From positions 1-64,000 of the forward strand of contig JABDCR010000005.1 in NCBI GenBank assembly GCA_013288015.1: a stretch of DNA of 64,000 bases. Reading direction: 5' to 3'. A program made the position numbers and the translations under genes. Below the pieces are notes generated by a model, which did not search any database, was not told the DNA's origin, and saw only the letters and a program-made list of their open reading frames with translations. This document shows positions 26,637-35,331 of this stretch, in pieces (position 1 is the first letter of the stretch; each line of letters starts with the position of its first letter). The stretch is from Bacteroidota bacterium. Its GTDB lineage: Bacteria; Bacteroidota; Bacteroidia; B-17B0; Aurantibacillaceae.

Positions 26637-29090
26637 ATGTCTCAAAGAACTAAAATATCTAGTTTTTATGACACGGTAAACGAGTTTATTACTATTGCGA
26701 AAAATAGAAATATTGTTCATTTATATACAGACGACAAGGTAATTAATGGCCGAACAATTAAATTAAATGAGTTTAAAAAGGAGCTGATTAATTTTGGGTC
26801 GTGTAGCTATTTAGGTTTGGAGAAAAACGAACAAATTATAGCTTCAGGGAAAGATTATTTAGAAAGATACGGCTCTCAGTTTTCAAGCTCAAGAGCATAT
26901 ATATCCATTCATCCTTATAAAGAATTAGAAACGCTTTTACGGCAAATGTTTCAACACCCTTTATTGCTTTCTCCCAGCTCAACAATAGGTCATTTTGGAA
27001 CCATCCCTTGTATTGTAGAAGAAAATGACGCTATAATTTTAGATCATCAGGCACATATATCTATGTTTCAGGCAACCAAACTGATTGATAAAAAAGTAAG
27101 CATCAGCCTTTTAAGGCATAGCAAATTGGATGAGCTTCAAAAAAAGATAGATGAGCTTAGCCCCAAACATAGCCGTATATGGTATTTTTTTGATAGCATT
27201 TACTCGATGTATGGCGATGTTGCGCCATTAAAGGAGCTAATGAGTATGCTGGATAAAAACCGTCAGTTATATTTATATGCAGATGATGCACATGGAATGA
27301 GTTGGGCCGGTAAGCATGGCACGGGTTATTTATTAAGTCAGATTGGAAAATTACATCCTAAAATGATTTTGGCAACTTCTTTAGCTAAAGGTTTTGCATC
27401 GGGTGGGGGAGTGTTTGTTTTCCCAACAGAAGAATGGTGTTGGAAAGTGAGAACCTGGGGTGGGCCATTAACCTATTCTGGCCCTCAACAACCTGCTACT
27501 TTAGGTTGCTCTATTGCATCGGCCAAAATTCACCTTACAGAAGATGTTTATATAAAGCAGGATGAACTAATGTCTAAAATTAAATTGTGCAATAAAACAT
27601 TAATTGAACTTGAGGTTCCATTAATAGCAGAGTCTGAAGTGCCTATACGTTTTGTTGGTGTAGGATTGCCAGCAGTAGGGTATAACCTTGTTAATAAACT
27701 AATGCAAGATGGTTATTATACAAACCTTGGAATATATCCTGCCGTTCCCGAAACGTGTACCGGTATAAGGTTTACCATTACAAATAATCAAACTGAAGAT
27801 GATGTTGTAGGCCTGTGTAAAAGCATTGCTAAAAACTTTCCTATTGCATTAAAAGAGGAGGGGAGAACAATAGAAGACATTTACCGAGCGTTTAAAACGC
27901 TTCGCGCTAAACGAACCTTAAAACAGAGCGTAATTAATGACATTATTCAAAATTCAAAATATAAAATTCAAAGAGAGTCTTCTATTAAATATATTCCGCA
28001 ACCAGTTTGGGATAAATTATTAGGGGATAATGGCATGTTTGACTGGAATGGCTTACAACTTCTTGAATCAATTTTTCAGAACAATGAAAAACCTGAAAAC
28101 AATTGGTTGTTTCGATACTATATTGTAAAAGGTGAGCACGATAAAATTGTTGCGGCAACATTTTTTACCGTTGTTTTATCTAAGGACGATATGCTGGCTT
28201 CGGCTGAAGTATCGAACCAAATAGAGTTGCAGCGAAAAAATAATCCTTATTATTTAACTTCCAGATGCCTGATGATGGGAACTCTTTTAACAGAGGGGAG
28301 TCATTTATGGATTGATAGAACATATGATAACTGGAAAGAAATATTAATGTACCTGATTGATGAGATATGGAAAGATCACGAAACACTAAGAACCGATGCT
28401 TTATATTTTAGAGATTTTATGGCTGATGATATAGAGATAAGAGATTATTTGATAGACAGAGGTTTTTTGAAAGTAAACATGCCTAATACAAATAGTATTG
28501 ATTCGTTAAACTGGGACACTCCAACAGAATTTTTAAAACAATTACCACAGAAAAAAAGAAATCGTTTAAAACGAGAAGTAATTCGTTTTCAAGATTTTTT
28601 TGAAACAAGAATAGTGAATGATGCTAATGATGATGAGATAGAATATTGGTATACTTTGTATCAAAACGTGCAAAAAAACAGTCTTAAAGTAAACACGTTT
28701 TTATTACCTGAAAAGCTTTTTTATGAGGCAAGTAGAAATAAAAATATAGACATTATAGAATTGAAATTGAAACCTGAAATTGATAAAAGAGCCCAAAGGC
28801 TTCCGATAGCAATTGGTTTTGTGTACAAATCGCAAAATAATTACTGCCCCTGGGTATTGGGTTTAGATTATAACTTTAAAGAATATCATGTTTATCGCCA
28901 ACTACTTTTTCAGGCAATTTTAAGAGCCAAACAAATTAATAAACATAAAATTTACTTAGGACTTACCGCTGATGAAGAAAAAGAAAAATTTGGGGCAAAA
29001 TCAACTCCAATGACTGCATATATTCAAGTTAAAGATAGCTTTAACTTATCTGTAATTGGTTTAATGCAAACTAATAAAGCACAAGATTAA
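26637..29090 (+). CDS. PLP-dependent aminotransferase fold (AONS/KBL-type) fused to a GNAT acetyltransferase
   Basis: 817 residues in two parts. Residues about 45-415 form a fold-type I PLP enzyme of the alpha-oxoamine synthase group (8-amino-7-oxononanoate synthase, serine palmitoyltransferase): FGSCSYLGL, stacking His140 in DHQAHIS, cofactor-binding DDAHG (216-220) and Schiff-base Lys251 in TSLAKGFASGGG. These enzymes normally condense an amino acid with an acyl-CoA. Residues about 430-817 resemble a GNAT/FemAB-type acyltransferase (PTEFLKQLPQKKRNRLKREV; a terminal FQAILRAKQINKHKIYLGLTADEEKEKFGA region). I recall this fusion as a Bacteroidota family of unknown product. Linking both activities to one lipid or amino-ketone product is my inference. 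A terminator overlaps its stop codon. Confidence 0.87.
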   Translation: MSQRTKISSFYDTVNEFITIAKNRNIVHLYTDDKVINGRTIKLNEFKKELINFGSCSYLGLEKNEQIIASGKDYLERYGSQFSSSRAYISIHPYKELETLLRQMFQHPLLLSPSSTIGHFGTIPCIVEENDAIILDHQAHISMFQATKLIDKKVSISLLRHSKLDELQKKIDELSPKHSRIWYFFDSIYSMYGDVAPLKELMSMLDKNRQLYLYADDAHGMSWAGKHGTGYLLSQIGKLHPKMILATSLAKGFASGGGVFVFPTEEWCWKVRTWGGPLTYSGPQQPATLGCSIASAKIHLTEDVYIKQDELMSKIKLCNKTLIELEVPLIAESEVPIRFVGVGLPAVGYNLVNKLMQDGYYTNLGIYPAVPETCTGIRFTITNNQTEDDVVGLCKSIAKNFPIALKEEGRTIEDIYRAFKTLRAKRTLKQSVINDIIQNSKYKIQRESSIKYIPQPVWDKLLGDNGMFDWNGLQLLESIFQNNEKPENNWLFRYYIVKGEHDKIVAATFFTVVLSKDDMLASAEVSNQIELQRKNNPYYLTSRCLMMGTLLTEGSHLWIDRTYDNWKEILMYLIDEIWKDHETLRTDALYFRDFMADDIEIRDYLIDRGFLKVNMPNTNSIDSLNWDTPTEFLKQLPQKKRNRLKREVIRFQDFFETRIVNDANDDEIEYWYTLYQNVQKNSLKVNTFLLPEKLFYEASRNKNIDIIELKLKPEIDKRAQRLPIAIGFVYKSQNNYCPWVLGLDYNFKEYHVYRQLLFQAILRAKQINKHKIYLGLTADEEKEKFGAKSTPMTAYIQVKDSFNLSVIGLMQTNKAQD

Positions 29091-29106
29091 TCTCTTGTGC
29101 TTTATT
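29076..29106 (+). terminator. Intrinsic terminator overlapping the stop codon
   Basis: AAAGCACAAGA (29076-29086), a 6-base loop that contains most of the TAA stop, and TCTTGTGCTTT (29093-29103), with a T-rich tail. It ends the PLP/GNAT fusion transcript. Confidence 0.75.
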
Positions 29107-29261
29107 ATATCATCAAATCACAAACGTAGTTTTGAGCTACCAATGCATATTCTAACATGAAAAATTATGCCAGTAAGAAATAGCAATTGTTAACTAATAG
29201 TTTAATAAAAATATAATAACATTTACATAATAATTTATCAATTTTTTAGTTTTGCGTAAGC

Positions 29262-29654
29262 ATGAATAAGATTATAAACGAAATTGAATTGCCATATGCA
29301 AGTATAGTATGTATCGAACCCGTTGTTTATTTTACTTATAAAGAAGGCGCAGAGTTAGGGTTTCCTGAAATCCGCGAACTTATTGCTTATGCCGAAAAAT
29401 TAAGTGAGTATAAGCCCTATGTTACTTTTGCCGATGCCCGGGTAAACATAAATGTAACTAATGAGGGGAAACGGATTTTAGCTGACGTGAAAAACATGCC
29501 TCTTTTTAGAGGAACTGCCGCCTTAGTGAACAATAGTATATATAAGCATGCTGTTAATTTTCTTAGCTATTATGATAGACCTAAATACCCTTTTCGTGCC
29601 TTTACATTAAAAGAGGAAGCGGTTAACTGGCTTTTATCTTTACCGCTTGAATAA
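29262..29654 (+). CDS. STAS/SEC14-like small protein (DUF7793-type), copy 2
   Basis: 130 residues, the same length and apparent fold as the protein encoded at 26203-26595: strand VVYFTYKEGAEL, helix FPEIRELIAYAEKL, central strand YVTFADARVNINV, ALVNNSIYKHAVNFL, and a terminal helix LKEEAVNWLLSLP. It has its own TAGTTTTG -7-like box a few bases upstream of the start, giving a very short leader. Its position on the far side of the PLP/GNAT gene from its paralogue suggests a shared context, although that gene has its own terminator. Confidence 0.75.
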   Translation: MNKIINEIELPYASIVCIEPVVYFTYKEGAELGFPEIRELIAYAEKLSEYKPYVTFADARVNINVTNEGKRILADVKNMPLFRGTAALVNNSIYKHAVNFLSYYDRPKYPFRAFTLKEEAVNWLLSLPLE

Positions 29655-29679
29655 TTAATAGTTTGAACCTATAGGTTGT

Positions 29680-29778
29680 TTATTTTATTGCCAACCGTAA
29701 TACGATAACTAGTACTACAAGTATAGTAGTAATAAAAGTCCATATATTTTCTTTTACTTTTTTCTTTTCGGCATTCAT
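29680..29778 (-). CDS. Small single-span membrane protein (32 aa)
   Basis: The frame reads MNAEKKKVKENIWTFITTIL followed by VVLVIVLRLAIK: a basic N-terminus, then a clear transmembrane helix. It starts two bases after the stop of the 40-residue gene upstream. The size and topology are those of small membrane peptides that often escape annotation. The evidence is only an intact frame and the hydrophobic pattern. Confidence 0.45.
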   Translation of the reverse strand: MNAEKKKVKENIWTFITTILVVLVIVLRLAIK

Positions 29779-29780
29779 AA

Positions 29781-29903
29781 TTATACAATATTTACTTTGC
29801 AAATAATAATTCCCAGAATAAGACCTAATATTAGTCCGTACAATAGAAATCCAACTCTTTTCCTTTTATGATAATTATATATCTGATTACTTAAATATTT
29901 CAT
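29781..29903 (-). CDS. Small single-span membrane protein (40 aa)
   Basis: The frame reads MKYLSNQIYNYHKRKRVGFL followed by LYGLILGLILGIIICKVNIV, with a positively charged segment before one Gly-rich hydrophobic helix, as in a membrane-inserted peptide. It is immediately followed by the 32-residue gene, so the two would form a small operon, and it lies 20 bases downstream of the beta-barrel gene's stop on the same strand. Confidence 0.45.
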   Translation of the reverse strand: MKYLSNQIYNYHKRKRVGFLLYGLILGLILGIIICKVNIV

Positions 29904-29923
29904 GAAACACTAGGCCATAATTT

Positions 29924-30550
29924 TTACTCAGATTTTTTATTACCAAGCTTAACACCTATTCCAAAAACAAGTTTGTAAGGCTCTTTAAAGGTCGCATTCT
30001 CTACATTGGAAGAGTAATAAGCAGCTCCTTCATAACTTACATGTGCTAAAAACCATCCTATTGTAACCACAGCACCTACACGGTAACCAATTCCATTTCT
30101 TTGTATGCTTACATTATTTGCGTCAAAATTGCCTGTAGATTGAATAACATAATTGTAAACAGGCCCGGCTTCTATACCAAGTATACCTATTTCAAATCCT
30201 CCTAACAGCGGTATTTCAAATTTTTGAAAATCAAAGTTATTGGTGTGATTTGTAACCACTCCATTATCATCCTGAGTTTGATAAGTTACATTTCCTGAAT
30301 TAAAATTATAAAGCCCCATGGCTTTTATATAAAAGGGTTTTAATTGCAGTTTTGCGAAAGCACCTACTTCAAAGCCATATACATCATTTCCTTTAATAAG
30401 ATTGGTAAACTTGGTGCCTATGTCTTCTATTTTAACAGCGCTTGTACTTAGTCCGCCAACTACACCACCGCCAAATATTTGAGCTTTTGAATTTGACAGT
30501 TCTACTAATAAAATAAATACAAATACGAGATTTTTGATTTTTGTTTTCAT
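29924..30550 (-). CDS. Outer membrane beta-barrel protein (PorT/OMP_b-brl-like)
   Basis: 208 residues from the ATG at 30550, chosen because it begins a signal peptide (MKTKIKNLVFVFILLVELSN, then SKAQ); the frame stays open 28 codons further upstream without a sensible start. The mature part consists of alternating amphipathic strands (VYGFEVGAFAKLQLKPFYIK, FEIPLLGGFEIGILGIEAGP, GYRVGAVVTIGWFLAHVSYE) ending with a strand typical of barrels (LVFGIGVKLGNKK). This is the 8-stranded outer-membrane beta-barrel pattern common in Bacteroidota. The specific role is unknown. Confidence 0.8.
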   Translation of the reverse strand: MKTKIKNLVFVFILLVELSNSKAQIFGGGVVGGLSTSAVKIEDIGTKFTNLIKGNDVYGFEVGAFAKLQLKPFYIKAMGLYNFNSGNVTYQTQDDNGVVTNHTNNFDFQKFEIPLLGGFEIGILGIEAGPVYNYVIQSTGNFDANNVSIQRNGIGYRVGAVVTIGWFLAHVSYEGAAYYSSNVENATFKEPYKLVFGIGVKLGNKKSE

Positions 30551-30578
30551 CTTTATAAATATTATAAGGTTATAAATA

Positions 30579-30755
30579 TTAAATCTTTTTTTTCGGAACT
30601 TTGGCACCTGCTTTACGAGCCTCTGAAAGACCAATTGCTATAGCTTGTTTTTTGCTTGTAACTTTTTGGCCTGAGCCACTTCTTAAAGTGCCTTCTTTTC
30701 TTTCATGCATTACCTTTTCTATTTTTTCCTTCACTTTTTTAGAATATTTTGCCAT
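30579..30755 (-). CDS. DUF6496 small basic protein
   Basis: 58 residues: MAKYSKKVKEKIEKVMHERK, EGTLRSGSGQKVTSKKQAIA, IGLSEARKAGAKVPKKKI. The V..VMHE.K.G.L.SGS...V.S.KQAIAIGLSEAR pattern is that of DUF6496, a family of about 60-residue, Lys-rich proteins. The high positive charge suggests nucleic-acid contact, but the function is unknown. It is 28 bases upstream of the beta-barrel gene start on the same strand. Confidence 0.85.
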   Translation of the reverse strand: MAKYSKKVKEKIEKVMHERKEGTLRSGSGQKVTSKKQAIAIGLSEARKAGAKVPKKKI

Positions 30756-30932
30756 GTCTTTTTAACGTTATAATTAAAGTTTATATCAGATTAAGTAATA
30801 TTGTTTTCACTTTCTTTATTGAGATTATTTTTGCTCGTTGCAAATACAGGCATAAAATAAAAACACTTGATATTGTATATAATTTTAATGTTTTCATAAT
30901 TGATGATTGACCATAGTTAAAAAACAAGTTTT

Positions 30933-31340
30933 TTATTTTTCCTGATTTGCCGCTGTTTTTTCTTTATCTATGCTTAAAGGACCCGATCCAAAATAGGAGA
31001 TTAATAAGGCGGCTCCTATTAAAGAGAGATTTTTCATAAAATTTGCCATCTGCATTTGCATTTTCATCGGATCAGTTTCTTTCCAAAAAGCATGCATATA
31101 AAAAGTTACAGGAATTAAAAAAATAATTAGCAGCCACGCACCTGCTTTTGCTTTATAACCTAATATAATACTTAGCGCTCCAACAGAGGCTATAATGCCT
31201 GATAGAGGTACAAGGTAAGATGCTGCAGGTACTCCTTGTGAAGAAACATAATCAATGGTTTGTTGTTTAAAGTGACCCATTAAAGTCATTAAAAAAATTA
31301 GGGAAAAGAAAATTCTTCCTACTATAACTAAATATTTCAT
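30933..31340 (-). CDS. DoxX-family membrane protein
   Basis: 135 residues and four transmembrane helices (about 5-20, 45-65, 70-90, 105-120). The family signature is visible: RIFFSLIFLMTLMGHF at the N-terminus, VPAASYLVPLSGIIASVGAL in the middle and HAFW followed by MANFMKNLSLIGAALLISYF. DoxX-like proteins are small integral membrane proteins associated with redox or thiol stress in some bacteria; the role here is not shown. It is monocistronic, with AT-rich flanks. Confidence 0.88.
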   Translation of the reverse strand: MKYLVIVGRIFFSLIFLMTLMGHFKQQTIDYVSSQGVPAASYLVPLSGIIASVGALSIILGYKAKAGAWLLIIFLIPVTFYMHAFWKETDPMKMQMQMANFMKNLSLIGAALLISYFGSGPLSIDKEKTAANQEK

Positions 31341-31529
31341 GTATTTATTATTTTATAATTGCTTAACTAAAAAGTATGCCACTCTTTATGCATATAATTC
31401 TGCAGTAATAAATATTTTATATAACATTTTTTTAAAAAATGAAATAAAATGAGAAATCTTTTCCTCATATAGATTTAAAATTTACTCAAAGCATTGATTT
31501 GGCGATTGAATTTTGTTATTCGCAACTGA

Positions 31530-31543
31530 TGGTACAATATTTT
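31530..31543 (+). promoter_or_regulatory. TGGTAC-type (sigma-54 -24-like) element
   Basis: TGGTACAATATTTT lies 39 bases before the secreted-protein gene at 31583. It matches the recurring TGGYAYANNATTT element; the -12 position reads TC rather than GC. Confidence 0.35.
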
Positions 31544-31582
31544 CTATTAGACATTTATTATTAATAAATTAATTTAAAAAAA

Positions 31583-32020
31583 ATGAAAAAAATAGTAATT
31601 GTAGTGGCATTAGCCATAATAGGATGCAGTAATGCAATGTTAGCACAGAAAAAAACGGAAATTGTAATGAGTAACAAAGAGGGGTGGCATAAAATAGGCG
31701 AAACTACCGTCGACTTTAAAAAAGAAAAGGAAGAAATTATGATTATGGGAGCTAACCGTTTTGCTTCCATTAAATTTAAGGTTGCTAATGCTCCAATTGA
31801 TATAACTAGTGTTGAGATTTTTTATGAAAGTGGTGACAACCAAATGACAAATCTAAATTGTTCTGTTAAAGCACCTGGTGAGAGTAGCATCGTTAATTTA
31901 AATGGTGGCGAACGTAGTGTAAAGAAAATTGTTTTTGTGTATAAAACACCACCTAACACTAAAGATCTAAAATCACATGTTGAAATATGGGGCTTAAAGA
32001 CAAATACAGATAAGAAATAA
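31583..32020 (+). CDS. Secreted beta-rich protein of unknown function
   Basis: 145 residues with a signal peptide ending around NAMLAQ. The mature part is beta-rich and well patterned (GWHKIGETTVDFKKEKEEIM, RFASIKFKVANAPIDITSVE, a conserved NLNGGERSVKKIVFVYKT, SHVEIWGLKTN). It resembles the small secreted GWHKIGE/VEIWGLK proteins I recall from other bacteria (possibly DUF2541-like), but I could not confirm a family. It is followed 36 bases later, on the same strand, by the T9SS-secreted protein. Confidence 0.65.
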   Translation: MKKIVIVVALAIIGCSNAMLAQKKTEIVMSNKEGWHKIGETTVDFKKEKEEIMIMGANRFASIKFKVANAPIDITSVEIFYESGDNQMTNLNCSVKAPGESSIVNLNGGERSVKKIVFVYKTPPNTKDLKSHVEIWGLKTNTDKK

Positions 32021-32056
32021 AATGAACATCAAAATAATCTTTAAAAAACAGAAACC

Positions 32057-34351
32057 ATGAAAAAAATTATTACAAATTTGAAAAAAATGAGCTTAGGCAT
32101 TTTTGCTGTGGTTTTATTTACAAGTAATGCTAACGCAGTAACATACACAGCAACACAATCGGGTAATTGGTCAAGTGCGTTGACATGGGGTGGTGCCGGT
32201 TCTCCCGGAAATAATATTGGCACCGTAGATAATGTGGTTATACCTTTAGGTATAACTGTTACTTTAGATATGGATGTAACAGTAAATAGTTTAGCATCCT
32301 ATATAAATGTTGTTGGGTCTTTAACGTCAACAAGTAATTCATTAACTGTAACGCAGGGTGCTTTACAAGGTACAGGTGTTATGAACATGTCTTATGTTGA
32401 AATAGGTAGTTTAGGGTCTTTGACTTTTAGCGGGACTATGACAACAGAACGTTTTGTAAATTCTGGTGCATCTATCACAATTAGTGGTGGTGTAATTATT
32501 AATGATAGCTTAATTTTGAGTAGTGGCAGTGTTGCTTTTAGTGCAGGCTCAACCTTAACTATGAATAGCAATACAAACATTAAAGTTAATGCAGGTTCTA
32601 TGAGTGTTAGCGGTGGTGTTTTATCGGCAACTAGCATGTATGATGTAATTTATGTAGGAAGCTCTAAAACTTCAGGCATAGAAACCGGCATATCTGCAGG
32701 TTTACATAATGTGTGGGTCAACTTAACTGATAGCACTCAAATATTAACCATGGGAAGTGATATAATTGTTGCTGGAACTATGTATAACACTATGGGTAAA
32801 GTGGCTATAGGTGCTCATACATTAAAACTAATGAGTGATTTTATATCTACTACAAATGGAAAAATACAAGGTAGTTCAACTTCGAGATTAATGTTTGAAT
32901 TATCAACAACAACAACAACTTCTGTTACATTGACTTCTGGCAGCCAATTTCAGTACTTGGAAATAAATTTAGCTACTTCTCCAAGCCTAAATTTTTCCGG
33001 TAGTTTTTCAGTTGATTCTATATATATGAAAAAAGGCTCGGCAGGTTTTGCAAATTCTTCTGTTTTAACTATGGCTTCTAATGGCGTATTTATCTGGGAA
33101 AATGGTTCATTTGCTTTAGGTACAGGTGGTTTTGTGGGAACAAATTCTTACAGTGTTATATATAAAGGAAGCAACAAAATCTCAGCTTATGAAACTACAG
33201 GTTCTGGATTACATAATATTATGGTAGATATGACTTCAAATATAAATTCTGTAAGTATCAATTCTAATTTAACTATACCCGGCATATTAGATTTAAATAT
33301 GGGATCTTTAAACCTTAATTCTCACAAACTATATTTAACAGGCTCTTTTAGCAGCACAGCTAGTGGCACTTTTCAAGGGAACACATCCTCAAGTATTTTT
33401 ATAAATAATACAGCAGCCACTTTTGGAGATACTCTTAATTTTGCAACAGGAGTGGCACAATTAGATAGCCTTTCTATTAATACAATGGCATCAACATGGG
33501 TGTGGCTAGGGACTAGTTTAAATATGAATAATTTGGTTTTTAAAAGTGGTAAACTTATGCTTACTAGTGGAGATTTGACCATTTATTCTCCGGGTGTTAT
33601 TGCAGGATATGATTCTACAAAATATGTAGGAACAAATGGCTCAGGTTCGTTAGTTATGATGGTTAATTTAGCTGCGCCTTATGTTAAGTTTCCGGTAGGA
33701 ACAAACTTAGATTACTCTCCTGCAAGTTTGCAAATAATGGCCGGTACAGCTGGTATGATGCATGTAAATGCACAAAATGGCATGTGGACTAATGGAACAA
33801 CCGGAACTGATTTGTCACTAACTCAAAGTGTTGTAAATCGTACTTGGAACATACAAGCAACACAAACAGGCACTTTAAACGTTAACCTACAGGTAGAATG
33901 GAAAGCTTCAGAAGAAGTTCACAGTTTTGATAGAACACATTGTTTTATAACTCATTATAATGGCATTGCATGGGATGCGAGCACTATTAGTGCAGCAGCT
34001 TCGGCAGCCGGTAGTTATTATCAGATGACTCGTTCTAACCTTACATCATTTGGCCCCTTTGCCGTAGTTGACCAAAACGCAACTACAGGAATTAATAAAG
34101 TAGCTGATAATAATATGCTTTTAGAATTATATCCTAACCCAACATCTGGTTTTGCTATTATTGATTTAAAAAATGCTGATGCAAGATATTTGGAAGTATA
34201 TAACGAAATAGGAAGTAAAGTTTATTCAACAGAAGTAACTAATAAAAATACTGCGTATAAAATTGACATATCTAATTTACCTGCAGGTGTTTATTATGTA
34301 AAAGTTAGTACAACTAATGATTCTATCATTAAAAAATTGATTAAATCATAA
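32057..34351 (+). CDS. Secreted G8/beta-helix-like protein with T9SS type A sorting domain
   Basis: 764 residues. A signal peptide ends near SNANA. The first mature segment (TQSGNWSSALTWGGAGSPGN, VDNVVIPLGITVTLD) looks like the G8-like opening of many Bacteroidota secreted proteins. A long Ser/Thr/Gly-rich repetitive beta-helix region follows. The last 75 residues (LELYPNPTSGFAIIDLKNAD, GSKVYSTEV, ISNLPAGVYYVKVSTT, IIKKLIKS) are a canonical Por-secretion type A tail, which is cleaved on export and anchors the protein to the cell surface. The ligand or substrate is unknown. A strong terminator follows. Confidence 0.88.
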   Translation: MKKIITNLKKMSLGIFAVVLFTSNANAVTYTATQSGNWSSALTWGGAGSPGNNIGTVDNVVIPLGITVTLDMDVTVNSLASYINVVGSLTSTSNSLTVTQGALQGTGVMNMSYVEIGSLGSLTFSGTMTTERFVNSGASITISGGVIINDSLILSSGSVAFSAGSTLTMNSNTNIKVNAGSMSVSGGVLSATSMYDVIYVGSSKTSGIETGISAGLHNVWVNLTDSTQILTMGSDIIVAGTMYNTMGKVAIGAHTLKLMSDFISTTNGKIQGSSTSRLMFELSTTTTTSVTLTSGSQFQYLEINLATSPSLNFSGSFSVDSIYMKKGSAGFANSSVLTMASNGVFIWENGSFALGTGGFVGTNSYSVIYKGSNKISAYETTGSGLHNIMVDMTSNINSVSINSNLTIPGILDLNMGSLNLNSHKLYLTGSFSSTASGTFQGNTSSSIFINNTAATFGDTLNFATGVAQLDSLSINTMASTWVWLGTSLNMNNLVFKSGKLMLTSGDLTIYSPGVIAGYDSTKYVGTNGSGSLVMMVNLAAPYVKFPVGTNLDYSPASLQIMAGTAGMMHVNAQNGMWTNGTTGTDLSLTQSVVNRTWNIQATQTGTLNVNLQVEWKASEEVHSFDRTHCFITHYNGIAWDASTISAAASAAGSYYQMTRSNLTSFGPFAVVDQNATTGINKVADNNMLLELYPNPTSGFAIIDLKNADARYLEVYNEIGSKVYSTEVTNKNTAYKIDISNLPAGVYYVKVSTTNDSIIKKLIKS

Positions 34352-34376
34352 ATAGAAACAAATTACTTACTGGTAA

Positions 34377-34412
34377 AATGGTTGAGTTACACGTAACTCA
34401 ACCATTTTTTTT
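34377..34412 (+). terminator. Strong intrinsic terminator after the T9SS protein
   Basis: A 14-base perfect stem, AATGGTTGAGTTAC (34377-34390) with GTAACTCAACCATT (34393-34406), a 2-base apex (so the real loop is larger) and eight T's ending at 34412. Confidence 0.9.
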
Positions 34413-34424
34413 AAGAGAAATAAA

Positions 34425-34718
34425 ATGAAGAGAATAATCTGGGCTGCTATAACATTAATTTTAAGTTTAAATATAATTGCACAAAACAACGATAAATCAT
34501 ATGGAACTAGTTATTGTGCAAAAATGAAAGATGGTATAATAGTTGTTATTTATCAGGGGAATCTAATAACTTCAGATATACTTCTTGATAATGGCACAAT
34601 AATTAAACCTGATGGAGCCATAATAACAAAAGACGGAAACAGAATAACGTTGAAAGATGGAGAATGTATCAATCAAGATGGTACAATGCCTGCTAAAGAG
34701 AAAAATAGATTGAAATAG
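34425..34718 (+). CDS. DUF6799-domain secreted protein
   Basis: 97 residues. A signal peptide ends at NIIAQ. One or two short beta repeats follow with the DUF6799 pattern: YCAKMKDGIIVVIYQGNLIT, LDNGTIIKPDGAIITKDGNR, ITLKDGECINQDG. Proteins of this family in Bacteroidota are small, secreted and of unknown role. It starts 12 bases after the preceding gene's terminator, so it would need a promoter within or before that hairpin, or depend on read-through. Confidence 0.8.
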   Translation: MKRIIWAAITLILSLNIIAQNNDKSYGTSYCAKMKDGIIVVIYQGNLITSDILLDNGTIIKPDGAIITKDGNRITLKDGECINQDGTMPAKEKNRLK

Positions 34719-34782
34719 TTTTTTTAACTCTAATTAAAATATACAAATATCTAACTGGCATTAAATTTTGTAGCGTATAATT

Positions 34783-34855
34783 GTGATAACTTATTGGTTT
34801 TTAGTTCTTCTCCTTTAAATTAGCCCATATTACGCTCATAGTATGGGCTTTCCTT
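34783..34855 (+). ncRNA. Candidate small RNA unit 1 of a tandem set
   Basis: TGGCATTAAATTTT (34756-34769) and -7-like TATAATTG (34776-34783) precede a non-coding stretch that ends in a hairpin, AGCCCATA (34822-34829) with TATGGGCT (34842-34849), and a T-rich tail. The same order, with the same 17-base gap between TGG and TATA, is repeated about 113 bases later. Confidence 0.4.
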
Positions 34856-34895
34856 TTTCTAATTTCTCTGGTACAAAATTTTGTAGTTTATATTT

Positions 34896-34958
34896 GACAA
34901 ACACTCTCTATATATCCCAGCCCATGTTATAAATTGTATAGCGTGGGCTTTCTCTTTT
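34896..34958 (+). ncRNA. Candidate small RNA unit 2 of a tandem set
   Basis: TGGTACAAAATTTT (34869-34882) and an exact -7 box TATATTTG (34889-34896) precede a short stretch ending in AGCCCATG (34919-34926) paired with CGTGGGCT (34942-34949), then TTCTCTTTTT. A third, weaker promoter-like copy, TGGCATATAATTTT (34999-35012), follows without a second hairpin and may instead serve the small genes at 35158. Confidence 0.4.
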
Positions 34959-35157
34959 TATCCTATAACATTTTTTCTTTTATTTATATTATGTAAACTG
35001 GCATATAATTTTATGCATTAATAGTGGTATGAAATTTTTGAGCGAATATAATAGCCGGTAAGAATTTCTGTTATATGATATTACAACAAGAGCTATGTGT
35101 AAAAAACACTTCTTGTATAAGATAATTATATTAAAATAATTTCAAATATATGTGAGA

Positions 35158-35331
35158 ATGAGAGAAGTTAAGTTAAATGATTTTTATGAAACAGAGAGTA
35201 TACGGAATTTCAATCAGCAAATAAAAGATGAGTTTGCTAAAAACATTAAAACTCTTGAAGCAGAATTGCTGCAATTAAATGAATTATTAATTCGGAAAGG
35301 GAATTTAATTAATAATGGAACGGAAACCTAA
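35158..35331 (+). CDS. Small coiled-coil protein (57 aa)
   Basis: MREVKLNDFYETESIRNFNQ, QIKDEFAKNIKTLEAELLQL, NELLIRKGNLINNGTET. Heptad-like Leu/Ile spacing (IKTLEAELLQLNELLI) predicts a helical coiled coil. No family is recognised. Its last 17 bases overlap the start of the next small gene in another frame, which suggests coupled translation. Confidence 0.45.
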   Translation: MREVKLNDFYETESIRNFNQQIKDEFAKNIKTLEAELLQLNELLIRKGNLINNGTET

